64,000 bases of DNA from Sclerodactyla briareus (taxonomy: Eukaryota; Echinodermata; Holothuroidea; Dendrochirotida; Sclerodactylidae). Of the stretch, positions 43,940 through 57,600 are shown one piece after another (within the stretch, counting starts at the first letter, position 1; each line of letters begins with the position of its first letter). Under the pieces are notes generated by a model. It saw only the letters and a list, made by a program, of their open reading frames with translations, searched no databases and had not been told where the DNA came from. Location of the stretch: positions 1 to 64,000 of the forward strand of contig JAODTK010005650.1 of assembly GCA_026419785.1 (NCBI GenBank). Direction: 5' to 3'. The translations under genes were made by a program, and so were the position numbers.

Positions 43940-46900
43940 GTATGTAATACTGTACATTAGAAATTATTCAGTTTTTATCAGATTGTTGCAGTCCACTAGC
44001 GACTATGTTAAAATTTGCACATGAACTATGAAACGATGTGGCTTCAGCATCATGGAATCATGAAGTAGTCCTACTGTGCAGTTTGTGAACCAACTCCCAG
44101 GGTCAATATTCATATTAGTCCACTAAAACAGACAAACTGTTACGGTATATATACTATGTGAACCATTATCAATTAGTATATACTGTAGAAGGGGGCCATC
44201 ATTGATTACACTTTTAATGCATGAATTTACACATTTTTTCTTTTCCTTGTTTTGGTTTACTGTAGTTGATTCATTAGCAGTACTTCAATTTGCATCTGAA
44301 GGCAATTACTGATTATGAGTGACTTACAATACATGTACAAGCAATGAATTGGTATGTACAAGCAATGAATTGAATATGTTAAGTCCTATCCCATTTTCTG
44401 TACGATGAATTTAGTAACGTAGAGTACCGGTTAATGTGATATCCGGCAATACGAAAAAGATAACATATTCAGACCAAACACAACCTACATACAGGAGACC
44501 CATTTTAATCGAATTGTAGAATTATCCTCCAATAACTATTCCTCTAGAAGTCTCTCACACTATTGCTAAAGTTGATTTTTCTACCATATTTCAGTGTATG
44601 TATGTATTGTATGAAAAATATGTTTATCTGTTGCCGAGTCTGGCAATATAAACATCTGCAGCACCATGTAGACATGGTTAGGCAAATACATCACCATCTT
44701 TTTTAAATCCCCTAGTTTCCCTATACTGTATCAACTATCATATTCATCTTCCCTCTAAATACACCCCTCTTGATTAAGGGCTCTTCAAACCTTTTTTATC
44801 CCTGATATGTGGAAAATACCTGCCACTATTTCTCAAAGGTGTGAAAGCATTAATGTGGAGCATAATGCAGAATCGTCATTGATTCATTGCAACATCAACA
44901 AATAGTGCGATGTGGGTACATACTTACTCTCTCTATAACAAACAGGGTAAATTAATTTTTGGTCTATTCCATTAGTGCCCTCTTCGACAGTTCTTTGCAA
45001 ATTGAAGTGTCCGAGCAATTTTCAAGGAAATATGGTAGGCAAAGGCAAAGTACCTCATTCCTAAATTCATTTTGGCCTGTATTCAATAAAGAAGAACAAT
45101 CAATAAGAATCAGCTTGGATGAACCATAAAAGTTGGGTTGGTTTGTACAGTTTTTGAACCTGAGCGGCTGATCCTATAATAGCATGACTGATTGTCCGAT
45201 GTTGCATGTCAAAATTTGAAAATGCTGTGCGTGCAGATGGTCAGAACTTCACCACTGAACAATAACAGTATATAGAGCACTCAAGCAGCAGTGTTTGTGC
45301 TAAAGCGGGAGGGGGGGGGGGGGTGGGTGTGGGGGATACCATCCTCTTCACTAGAAAATCCCTCCAGTTTAGAATTTTTCTCTTCAATATTTCAGCTCGA
45401 ATCAACATAACACTAATGGGCTACTTGTTCTTGAAAATCCTTTTCAGGAGAAAGTCCCAGGAGGAATTGCCTCCTGGGATTCAGTCCCTTAGCGCTAACA
45501 CTGGAGCAGCGCCTCTCTGTGATTGAACGCAAGAAGCGACTGAAGACACCACACAAGTGAGAGATGTTATGAACGAACAGCAAAAACAACAAAGGGGAAA
45601 CTAATGGCTCCTATCTACTTCCATTACCAACTCTAAAGAAAATAATAGGAAAAAAGATGTTAGCGAAGAGGCCATGTTCATGCATTTATATACTGGGGTT
45701 TTGGCATACAGGCTTATAAACAGAATAGTATAAGGTACAGTACCTATGACATCTGTTTAAAGGCAGCTCTGAAAGATCATAAAATTGTTATCAAATTTTA
45801 TAAAGTGTCTGACTAGTGACTACTCTCTCTAATTTGTCTCTTAATGGACTGTTGATGGTACACGTCCCTGTCCTGTAGTTGAGTAAAGGAGCCACTGGAC
45901 CGAAACATGCACTGTTATTGCATTCCCAAACCACAATGTCATAGAACAATTCAACACTTCTGAATGACAATGTCTTGAGATTTTTTCAGCACTCCTGACG
46001 TTCGCAGACTTCATCGCGCCAAAGTATTTTTTCCTCCAAAATTTTCAGAGATGCTCGCGTGCTTGGTTGATGACTGGGCAGTGAAGCCTGGGTACCACTT
46101 GTGTGATTCACAGGCACCTAGCGAGAGATTTGCCAACAACGTGAGTCTATGACTACATGTAACTAGTGCCATGGTAGTTGGCATCCCCTTCCTCACCTCC
46201 CTCTTCCCTCTGGAGGAAAAATACAATTTTCAGGCAAATGGTGCCAAAGACAGCCGCAAAATTAACTACATATTGTTCTTCAATGAGCAATGAAATTGGA
46301 GGTATTAATTATTTTATAATATGACTTGGAAAATTGTGTCAACCAGTTAATTGATTGAGGATTCAGGGAAATTTCTAATTATACAGCTAATTTTTGTATG
46401 CGTGTCACATTGGGGGAGGGGAACTGGGTCAAAGCAAGATCCTACCAAAAGTGCAACAAACCTTACTCGACAAGGAATGAGGCAATGCATCTTTAACCTT
46501 AAAGCAATCCAGGTTCATGCAGAATTATATTTTACGATATAAGAATGATAGTGGACCCCCCCCAGTGATCCATTTCCAACACAGTATTACCAGAAGTTAA
46601 TATGCTTGCAATGTGAGTGTGCAAAGGCAGCGACATCATTTCCTTCAAAACTGTTGTTCAGGGGTAGAACATTCTTTGTGCTGTATACAACACCCAAAAT
46701 CAAACAGTGAACTGAGCACTGGTGTGAATAGAAATATACACATGTATGCAAACATTGACATGTACAAATTCCAAACAAACTGCATGAGCAGAGAGGAGAG
46801 AATACATATGGAAGGCAAGACGAGAGACCACCCTATCATTACTAAACTAGGCATAGTTCACAGCAAAAAGCCAAACCAACAACTCCATTAAAAAGTTGAT

Positions 46901-49900
46901 GTTGCACTCCCTGTTTTCAGAATTTGTTTTCTATGTGCCAAAAATCATGTTTTTTGGAATAGTTGATTGATAACTGCAAACGCAGTTTTCTTTCTGTCTG
47001 TGCCCATAGAAGGCTATGGATAGATTAGGGGAAGCTACATCAAAAGCAGGGACAAATGAATGGCACACATCCCCCCCAGAACTTTCGCACTCGCTTCACT
47101 ATTTAGGGGGCCTTGGTTACACTTACAATAAAGGCAACAGATTAATCATAAGTGAATTGTGTGCATGCTCATTGAACTTGTGCGAGTCATTCGCGAAGAA
47201 AGCAAGCATTTAGATCAACACACATAGTTAGTAATGTTCCTCATTTTCTACACAGAGATCACAGAATCTGTGATAAACTCTGCATCGTTTCAACCCCAGT
47301 GTTTAATAACTAAAATTTGTCAAATTTAGCTCCAACCTGAAGAGAACATACATACGCTGGTTTTTGCACTTCTTGTCTGCTGATTTATCCATTAGATAGA
47401 AGAAATTCCAAGAAATTTACAGACTGTTAACTAGCAGTGTACGGCATGTACGCATTCACGCATTGAACTTCCCGACTTCAAGCATTCCCGTGCCGTATGA
47501 TAGGCCATATTGGTAATGCTATTGGCTGCAGTATTGTCATGACTACTTTCAATCAGCCAAAATGATACTGTACTACTGTAGGTATCAAAATAGTAATTAT
47601 AATAGAGTCCATACTTCAGATAGCAATGATAAACAATCCCTCGTGATTGTATTAGTATGAGTTGACACACACATTTTCCTTATGGTCCAATTAAACCAAG
47701 TTTGAATGTCCTCTAGTGAAGTATAAGGGAGGGAGTCTCTGCATCAAATAGGACAAGATTGCACAATACATAAAATGTAAATACCAGCACGCTTATCGTC
47801 AAACATACTTTGTTCTCTTCTTTATTAATCCACCCAGGGAAAACCTAGGGCCAGAAGTAAAACCATGATCATCCCCTTCAATTTCAGAACCTGTGTGTAT
47901 GTGTGGGTGTTACATTGTACACTCTCCAAATGTTTGATCAGATTAGCTTTAAATACTTTTTGGAACATTATATCTTGTTCATTGCAACTGACTAATAACG
48001 TTTGTACCTACTTTATGTGAATATCAAAAGCTCCCAATGCATGATCACACTTGAATCAGGCAAAACCTCTTCAATACATGCTCATTACAGCTGAACTTTT
48101 TCATTATTGATTTTATTTTGTAGGTCAGGTGCAATTTGGCATGTATTTTCAACAGAACTGCAACCTTCAGCTAGCTGTGTTCTATACATGTAAAATCAAT
48201 GAAGACCCGCTCAGAAAGGGTAAACTGTTTGAACAATAGGCTGATATATACAGTATGTTTAGGTACAATGCTGTAGATACAACAGCAGTTCACATGAATT
48301 TGAATTTATGTTACAATGAACATTATTACAATATTTTGATAAGGCCTACATTAGCCCAATCGAATAGAAATCCACTTCCTTTGCCCTTCAGTGTACATGT
48401 ACAGGCGATACAATACATCAACAATAGATCCTAGTGTTAATTAATGAGAAATCATTTCTCCTCAATAATTCACTCATTCTCAAATCACCACTCAACTTTG
48501 GATACCATATAGTTTTGATAGCCTATATCGCACACAACTACTTCCTTCCAAACTTTCCGATCCTGATTGGGCATACAGCATTTCAGCGCGGTATTGATTA
48601 CCAACTGCCTAATCAAAACTGAAAGCAGTACACAGTAGGAGCCTCCAAGCTACACATACTCGACCTATATATTGGACAGCATAAGCGGACACAGTGCCAG
48701 ACTATGTCGATGGTTGTCTTTTTTATGTGTGATACAAGAACTTGATACATCTTGATTACCCCATTTTGTCACATCGGAAGGTATTTGTGGCTCATCGGAA
48801 TTCATATATGCAGCAGGGATATCATCTAAACATCCTCACAGGCCACTAGAGCCAGCCTTATGCCCATCTTACTGCTAAAGCAGCAGGCAACGATATTACA
48901 CCCAAATGGCCCGGCTAGCACAGAATCACAAGGAAATAACCATAGCCAAATAAGGCTGCCAAAACTAATTAACCAACAGCAGAGAAGACCCCCTTCCGCA
49001 CTGCCCCAGAGTGATGACATTAATCTTGGAGAGGCAATTGGATTTACTGTCCATAATATACCAGGGGACTGTTGCAATGAGGAAGGATAGTAGTCGAATG
49101 CACCCACACAGCTCAGCCAGTACTGCATGTTTAAAGGAGAAGCAGCAACATAGTGCCAATAAATGGATAAGCCCATCCAGAGTTGTATGCTGACACTGGA
49201 AATTTCCGATATGAGATTTTTTTTCCCCATAGGGCTGTAGTACTGCATATAAACGCTATTCAAACTGTTATTGCTCTGGGGGATATTTGCAAGTTTTTTA
49301 TCAGTAGGATGGGTAATTTTTATAGCGGGAGTTTGAGGATGGTTGATTCACACATTGTTTGTTAATGTTGAGAAATATACAGTGATTGCGTCATTGATGC
49401 CTGTGTGCGTGAAATCTCACGAATCATTTGACCTGAATCATCTGGTTCAAGTTAAACATGTATTGGTGGAAGTAAATGTGCAGGCGACAATTCTCATGCA
49501 TCTCATGGTATTATGGGTCAAATTAGCAACTGAAACCACTGTTAACAATGCCTGTTTGTAATGTTCTGAATGTGCACACTGAAGGAAATAGTCTACAATT
49601 AAGTACCATACTCATGTTGGTACTTAGAGGTACTCTTCTGCATAGAGTATATTTAGAACATTTGGCACAAATTACCTGTAGCAATGTCGTCAAGTTTACA
49701 ATAGGTATAACAAGCAACTGAGGCAAGTAATTATTTGACATTCTTAGCTGTGCCATCCTCCAACTATCAACTCAGGAATCATGGAAACAAATTCCTTTCA
49801 CAGCATAAAAAACTATGCTTTGAGTTTGAGAAAATAGCAAATAGCACGACTCCAAAACGAAGCGAGTGTGGTGCTTTGAGCACTTTCACTGCCTAGCTTC

Positions 49901-51126
49901 AACCAGTGAAATTGGATATTAGGTACGGAACTGATTAAAGATGGCATGCAATACAGCACACATTCACAGGCCATAAACAGGCAGTCATTGGATTTTATTA
50001 CGGACACAGCGGGGGGATACAGGGCAGGGACAGTATCATGCAATTTTCAACACATGTCTATACAAGTAGAGTGTACAACATTATCATAATCAGCGACATC
50101 TTGCACGACATCAGGCAGGCAAATCACATATGGTATGGATCACAGTTGGGACTATCTCAACCAATTCATCTTAATTGTAGTGCTCTGAACCTCTCTGCTC
50201 GCAAGGATTAACAAAGCTCTTGAAAATGCTGGAGCCAGTCTCCCTAACTTGGATTGGGTCTTGTTTTAGCAATATACTTATGTGTGACAATGTCTATAGG
50301 GAAATATAGACACCGTTCGACTATCAAGTAAGCTGGTAAATTATCAGCCCAAGTTTACTATTTCACTTTTGAACATGATTTGAAGATTACCAAATGACAA
50401 CAATTCTCACTGAAGAGTATGACTTACCAGCCTAGGCAAGTGGCAAAGGATGAGCATAACACGATAAAAAACAACACGATAAAAAACAAAGTGTATGGGT
50501 GACGGGCTGACAGCGAGGTGGCAAAGTTAATTATCATTGAGCAGTAATCAACATATGTATGAATTAAAAAAAATAATTAACCAGTCAGCAGGTCTGTGCA
50601 AACAATCGAATACTATCTAGATTTGGTGTTTTGAGTGAAAATTATGTTTATGCATGGAAGTATTATATCAAGCAATGTGAACACATGCATTTCTGTATTA
50701 TAAAGAGCTCCCCCCCCCCCCCCTCTTGGATGGAATCTGTACTGCAAAATATGACTGGTGTATGACTGTACATGCTTCCCGTAACGCACCTCAAAAAACG
50801 CTACCCTGAAATATGATGCATTGATTGACTCATGGTATGTGCACTATTTGTATAGTAAAGTTGCCTTCGATCAACTAATGCAAAAGTTGCACTGCCACTT
50901 ATTGGATGCACAACGAAACATATTTCTTTTTTCTTTTTCCTTTTTGGGGTTCCCGGAGACAAAACCACAACCCCTTCACCTTTTACCATTTCATGAACTC
51001 TCGACTCGGAATTCAGCTGAAGAAATTAATCTGCTTTCCCTTTATCTGGCTGAATCTTGAGTCTTGACATGTTTCCAGCAGAAAAAAAAAATAACAATAG
51101 CTCATGTTTATCCAGCAGAAAAACAA
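43940..51126. other. Intron-like or intergenic DNA
   Basis: No exon convinced me. The 145-codon minus frame at 48826-49263 and the 76-codon plus frame at 48860-49090 overlap each other and neither has a domain. Small tandem duplications occur at 44336-44371 ('gtacaagcaatgaattg' twice) and 50458-50489 ('acacgataaaaaac' twice). A C14 run is at 50709-50722. Confidence 0.4.
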
Positions 51127-51308
51127 AACAATAGCAAGGGCATAGCCACTGTCTGAAAGTTGGGGGGTCAAGAGCAATTTGGGGGGGTCCGGAGCAGTGA
51201 TGGGAAACATTTTGTGTGTGAAAAAATCATTATGTATGGAGGCCTTCCCAAAAGTTGGGGGTCATGACCCCCCAATTCACCCCTAGTGGCTGCGCCCTTG
51301 AACAATAG
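51127..51308. mobile_element. Complete 166-bp MITE with 8-bp target-site duplication (hAT-like)
   Basis: The direct repeat AACAATAG flanks the element at 51127-51134 and 51301-51308. Between them (51135-51300) the ends are inverted: CAAGGGCATAGCCACT on the left and, reverse-complemented, CAAGGGCGCAGCCACT on the right. The similarity continues inward through a TTGGGGGGTCA block. An 8-bp target duplication and short CA-starting termini are characteristic of the hAT superfamily, so a hAT MITE is likely. The intact duplication implies a fairly recent insertion. Confidence 0.9.
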
Positions 51309-54300
51309 CTACTGTACATATCAAAATGGCCTGCCATAAAGCAACCAATTGCTAACTCACAGCTGGCATATACCATAATTATGCAAATTTGTGCAGCCTA
51401 CCAAAAGAGAATCATTGCAACTGGCTTTTATAGCCAAAAATTTGGCAACATGCCTACAGCACTATACTTGAACTTCTTGGGGGAATATCTCGTATGAAGG
51501 GTGACGGCAAGGGCGATGGTGACATTTTTCACAACTTGCAGGTGGCAAGCCCATTAGGATGGTTAGAATTTAATTAGGGTTTTTTTCTCTTGGAATTAAC
51601 TCTGGAAACTGCAGTGGTATCATGAGCGAATTATCCTGTAGGTTGGTTAGTTGTAGCATACTGATGAAACTTGAGTGGGTTTTGTATGGGTATAGTACAC
51701 CATGTGCTGAAAGTACACTTCTGTCTTTAGTAAAGAGAGCAGAAAAGGTGAAGTTAGTAATAGAAGAGATGGTCAGACTGTACACTTCAAATTGACCAGA
51801 AGATTCAGAGAAATGGGGGATTATAGATAAACATATGTACCATATACAAATTTCTCTTTGCAAGAGGTTGAGCTGAGGATTGTCGGACATCCCGAGAAAG
51901 AAAGAGAAGGTACCAGAAACGCACGCACTGTGCATCCAATTAACCAGAGATGAAATGACCAGGGAGTTCACAATATGAGAATTCAGATGACAAGATTTTC
52001 CAGAAATGGTTTCGGCCCAGACACAAAGGAAAGAGTTTACCGTTTCGGGTAATGAAACAATGTGGTGAATGAATGGGAAATGTGGGGGAAAAACACTGGC
52101 AGCTTGCTCAGGACTTCACTGATCCATGTACAAAAGCAAATCAAATTGCTCGGGGAACACATTTCTCTTGTTTTTATGTTCCATGATCCACTATCCAGAG
52201 TGCATACAAGATTGCATTGGAAACACACAAGGGCAAAAATGTGTTTGTCTCAAAGTTTTGCAATCGCCAAGTACTGCATGTATAAAATGCGGCTAACAAT
52301 TACTGTCATGAGCAATTGCAGAAGTTTCGCAGACCACCAATTTTTTTTAAATGTACACTGGATGTGTGTCCCCTAGTCATTCCCTTAGCGCCGATGCTTC
52401 CACTTTTTCAAACTTTCGACAAGCGAAATATTAATTCATCAGAGGTTATAACTATGAGAGTGGCCCTTTAAGTCTTCGAAGGCCAATGGTCATGTTAATA
52501 TGAGTGGACTTCTGGTACTTTCCATTTATTACAGTGTGGCCGTTGAAACCCCAGACTGAATTCAAACGAATTCAAGTGTATTGGAATATTTTGCCTTGTG
52601 ACATCACAGGGGGAACTGCAGGATCCCCTACAAAGTCAATGTAAAACCTGTACTTTTGACAATCATGAACTAAACTATAGATGGTGATCCGAAGCCTACC
52701 AAAATTGGAGACCTTTCTTGTCTTTCTGTTATCATGGCTCAAAAATGCAGCATTTACTATGTAGGGTCTACTCTATGGGCAGCCTTTGCATCTCTCCCCC
52801 ATGATTTCATAGATTCCTCGAATCTTTCAAAAGTGAATTGAGATATCCCAATGAAGCAACATGCTAGAAACCTGTGAATATGGGGTGTGGGGTTTTGAAA
52901 TGTCCTCTTTCCACCTAGTCTAAGACTGGCGCTACTTCCTACTGGAGAGCTGATATAGAGACTGGCCCTTAAACAGAGGAACAGGATAAAGTTTGATGCA
53001 TCACTTGACCATCAATACTATATATACAATATAATGTATAAATCACATACATTTTAATACAGGATCATTGATTTGGATATGACATATCAACAGGTACTAT
53101 ACATGCCAACCCTGAGTTCATAGCAGGGCACTGCTGCTGACAAATGCCTGTGAAGCTACAGCTACATGGCACTTCGAATGAAGAACCCCACAAATTAGTT
53201 AAAAATATATTCTGATGACAGCAAAAAAACACAAAAATGTAGTGACAGACATTTTTCTGATGAGTACATGCACAATTGGAATAGAACAGAAAATTCTCGT
53301 GATTTGAGGGGGGCTTCCATGATCACAGATGCAGCAAGCAGTTGGTTGAAGAAATAGTTTTTTATAATTTGACGGTCGTTCTAAAAGGATGTGTGCATTC
53401 AATGGAAGATAGAGACATGTGCACCAGAGTAGAGAGGGTCATTCGTGGGGAGTACACCTCGATTAGTACAAAACATTGCACCACACTACTGCTCTACTGA
53501 ACATTAGACCAACTGTATAAAAATTATCATGACCATTGTTACAAAACAGAAGACTTAGTGCTCTAACAGCAAGCTTGATATGTGTACATATACAGCAATC
53601 TATTGTAAAGCTTACAGTAGTTTTTGCAGAGTGAACGTACAGTAGATTGGGACAAGGGGTAAAATTGACGACCAAACATGGCGCAGTATTACGTCCGTTT
53701 CACATCAAGCAATCAGGGCGCATATACATAATTTTCAAGGAGGGGTGTATATCTCTTGGGACCTACAAGATTTTCTGAGACTGACATCTTTGTTCACCTT
53801 TTCCTAATTTCTCCAACTGTTTTTGGGCGCCCAGCATGACTGTACAGATGACACAGTTTAGAAAGTTGATATTTGTAATGATAACACTATGCAGGAGAGC
53901 GAACTCCATCACCGCCGGCTGATAACCTGTCACACCCAGGGAGAGAAAAATTCTGCATATTATGTACAGGTTGCTTATAAAGCGCTCTCACATTTCACCA
54001 CTCCACAAGACAAAGTGGAGACAGTTCAATGTAAGAAGCTGTTCCATGTATGTAATCTGTACCTGGCAGTTACACAACACTCTTGTGCCAGCAAAACACA
54101 TGGAACATACCGTATGGGTCAAGGCACTTCATGAGCAACAAAACAAGAGCAGAAGGACTATCATGGATGGTACTAAGCTGTGTAACATACATTCCCCCAA
54201 TCTGTATGTGGGAGTTCATGGGGGTGGTATTTTTCCATGGAACCATCAAGGAGGGATGTTTTTTTGTTTTTGTTTTCTGTATACTTGCCGCTCAGATGAC

Positions 54301-54379
54301 TTTTCCTATTCAAGGCCCAGCAAGGATGCAGACCTGGTCTATTGTCAGCTGTGATCCCTCACCGAGGTACCAGAAAGGC
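51309..54379. other. Intron-like or intergenic DNA
   Basis: The 133-codon minus-strand frame at 51570-51971 has no recognised domain or clear splice context and is left unassigned. Around 52450-52985 the phrases 'gagagtggccctttaag' and 'gagactggcccttaaac' stand as direct repeats about 510 bp apart, probably edges of an old element. Confidence 0.35.
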
Positions 54380-54606
54380 AATGCCTATTTGGCGGTACCT
54401 CAATGTGGGGGTGGGGGAAATCTCAAGCAGACGGCAACTTGCAATTCGCCTACCCCTCGTTTGTCCCTGCTCCATCCCGTGTGTGAACGTCCAGCGAGGA
54501 GGCAACAGGTACCATTTTCGAAGTCTTGGTATGACCCGACTGGAATATCAAACCCCATTCTCCCAGTTGGAAGGCCGACGCTCTACCAACTGTACCACCC
54601 ATTCGG
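54380..54606 (-). mobile_element. tRNA-derived SINE
   Basis: On the minus strand the A box TGGTAGAGC (54588-54580, within 'cagttggtagagcgtcggcc') and the B box GGTTTGATATTCC (54554-54542) are followed by the body 'gtcgggtcataccaagacttcgaaaatggtacctgttgcctcctcgctgg' and 'gggatggagcaggga'. The tRNA-like head with a long unrelated body is diagnostic of a SINE. The plus-strand open frames at 54083-54812 run across it and are not genes. Confidence 0.8.
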
Positions 54607-57600
54607 TTGTGCCCATCTGTGTACTGGTAAAACCACTTTCTCTAAGATTAAGCGGGACACTGTATTATTCCCAAATTGAGTTGCAAAAGAGCCACTCAGT
54701 TGGAGGTGGGACATTTCACATTTGCTTAGAGAGTGCTAGTTTAAAATACACCTTGTTGATACTAATATATACCCATGGTCTACCTTCATGGGCACATCCC
54801 TCCAATAGATGACCTTTTGCAGTCACTCCATGGTCTAGCCTCTATACCCCATGTTTAGCTTGATACTTACATGAAATAAGTCCGCCAGGTAAAGTTACTT
54901 TGTAAACTCGGAACAGCAGAGTATGAGTTACTGTAAGGAATGCTGATCCTACCAGGGTTGACATAACACAAGCAGAACTCTAATGACTTACTGCAATGCC
55001 ATTTTGCAACAGGAAAATATTGGGCTCTGAGACCTAATTGTTTGGCAGAGTAGGTCAGCTATGACGTGTCTTGATCTCTATATTGAGTGCATCAGCAGGA
55101 GCGATTATTTGTCGCAAATATCTAGGAAACAAATGCTTAACAGCTTCTGAATTATGTTACATTGTACATAGCAATGTAGATACTTGATCTCTATGATATA
55201 CATGCGCATATCAAAAGCAATGAACCTATTACCAGAATTTCAGGAATCCAGAGGTATATGCATGTATGTTGGTAATGATAGCAAATGAAATTCACTGTTA
55301 GCAGCTTTTGAAGTGTCTGTATATTCAGGTGAAAATTTCTATTCTAGGATTGAGGCAGAAAACGTGACAATGGACATTGTGTACAGTAACAGCCGAGTGC
55401 CAGTCCTATACTGAATTGAATACAAAAATGAGCAGTGCCACGTACTGATGTATATATAAACCAGGAAATGGTATATAACTGTGAGAACAGTCAACAATAT
55501 GCAGTTAAAAGCAGTACACACTACCTTCGAACCAAACGTGTTACGTTGTTGTAAGAAGCTCACAGAGGAAATACGAAAAATAAAAAGGAATAAATAAAAT
55601 CATCCAAACGATGGGTAAAATGGGAAACTATCACTGGAATGATTGGTTGATGTGTTAATTGGATGTTAGATGCAGCTTCTGCGCAGAGGTTCCATTCATA
55701 TCGTCAGCATGCTGAAAGGTACCAATACGTCAAACAGGGGCGTATATACACAGTGAGTGATAACTATGGTGCAACCTGATGAGGTGGGCACTGGAACAAA
55801 GGTGTGATAACACAATGTGATTTTTTTTGTTTGTGATTTTTTTTTTTTGGTGGGGGTAATGAATCTCAGCCCTGGTATACCCAGTCAGTGCCAGAAATGA
55901 TTATTCACAGTTCTTGCACTGCATAAAATGGGATCCCTGCTAGTCACATTTTCGAGTCCAGATATCAACTCGCCCCCCCTTCCCCCATCACCCTCCAAAC
56001 CCTCTTTAGTTACACCCCTGCACAGAAATTTGGCTCATCGTAGTTCCCAATCGGAACCTCCAATGCTTCAATTTAAGTTTTGTATGCGAAGTAAGTGTAA
56101 CCCACTGAACACAGTCAACTATTGTGGACTAGCTCAACCCAACTGAGTAAAATGACTCACATTGCCCAGGGTAATAGAGGTGGGCCAAGCAATTGACAAA
56201 CTGTGCATAAACACCCAAAATAGGATGCCAGTCAGGATAAACTTCTCTTTGCTGTTGCATTTTCAGGACCAACCATGTTTACCCCAAAATAATCAGATTC
56301 ACAAAATAATCAGATTCAGAGCACAATAGCAATGCACTCTGTGCACTTCACGTGGAACAACTTGCACAGAATTAACGAAATCATGTGACCTGTCAATTTG
56401 GCAGAGCTAATACCCGATTCAATAGAATGTATAACAACTTCAACCAGCTGGTGAGGTTTAAACTGAGATTGATTTTTATTTTTCAATACAAAGCAAGATG
56501 TAACCAACATTAACCTATTTCATAGGTGTCGCCATGATGCAAATGAACAGTGGAGATGTGAATTGTGCACAAAGGGAGCATATTTGAAGGTTTGAAGTTT
56601 CAGCTTTTTTACCATGTATCCTGTAGGTAACCAAGTAACAAGCACCAAAGAAATCACCAATCAGGCATATGAATGGTGGTTTGAAGTTTTAGTTTTTTTA
56701 TCATTGAAAGGGAAAGACCTCACATCAGAAAGCTTTGTAGTGTTGGAATTTATCAGGGGGAACATAGCTTAGCAGAGCTTGAAGATGTATACCGGTAACT
56801 ATACTCAGGGATGTAGGATCAGGAAACTGTGTATCCATTGGCTCCTCATTAGCCCCACCTCATAGTCCTGTAAATGCCATAAACGCTGCCAGTAACACCA
56901 GACTGTGAAATTGCAGAACGTAACTGACCCAAAGCTACATGCAAGTGTTTAACTTAAACAGCAAGATGCGGTTGTTAATACACACAACAGATATAGGGAG
57001 CACAAGAAATAGAGAGAGGAGTGGGCGGTAGTATGAAACAGAAAGTGGTTTATTTTCTATCTTTTTGGTTGGCAGTCAATTGGCAGAACCTTCCATAATA
57101 ACAGAAAAGGTGTGTACACATTCAATAGTTGAGAGTTGTAGATGGGAGATGAGAGAGGGTAGGGGGAGAAGGATGGGAGACGGGAGGGGAGGTGGCTGGA
57201 ATAATGGTAGCATGACGGAGGAACACTCAAGAGGATGTGTGAAAGAAACTGTACAGCCTAGCTGATAAATGCACAAAAAGGTCAAAAATAATAAAGCGGT
57301 GGCCAAGCGAAATGGGATATAAGCACCATGTGTGTGCATGGAGTCCCCTTATTGTGTGCCAAGTGGAGCCCAGGATACACACCACAGCTGTAAACGAAAA
57401 AGGCAAAAGAATGGAAAGAGGAGAGACTCGACGGAACCGGTGATACTAAGGAAAAAACCTGACTTTCATTTGTTCAATCACTGTCTCAACTCATATTCCC
57501 TTGCAAAGGTCAACATAAGTTTGTTGCATGCTGCTCCCTGTTTGACCACCATTTCAACAGATTTTGCAGGGAAACTCCCCAAACAGGGAGACAGATTGGC

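Noticed and set aside
48826..49263. 145-codon minus-strand open frame
   Set aside because: Trp/Cys/Tyr-heavy translation, no domain, and an equally long antisense frame on plus; most likely chance.
51570..51971. 133-codon minus-strand open frame
   Set aside because: Translation is tolerable but there is no domain, splice site or neighbour support.
52455..52985. Transposon bounded by 'gagagtggccctttaag' and 'gagactggcccttaaac'
   Set aside because: The two copies are direct, not inverted, and no target duplication is visible; left as an observation in the regional note.
54083..54812. Plus-strand open frames of 198 and 156 codons
   Set aside because: They run across a minus-strand tRNA-derived SINE and overlap each other in different frames.
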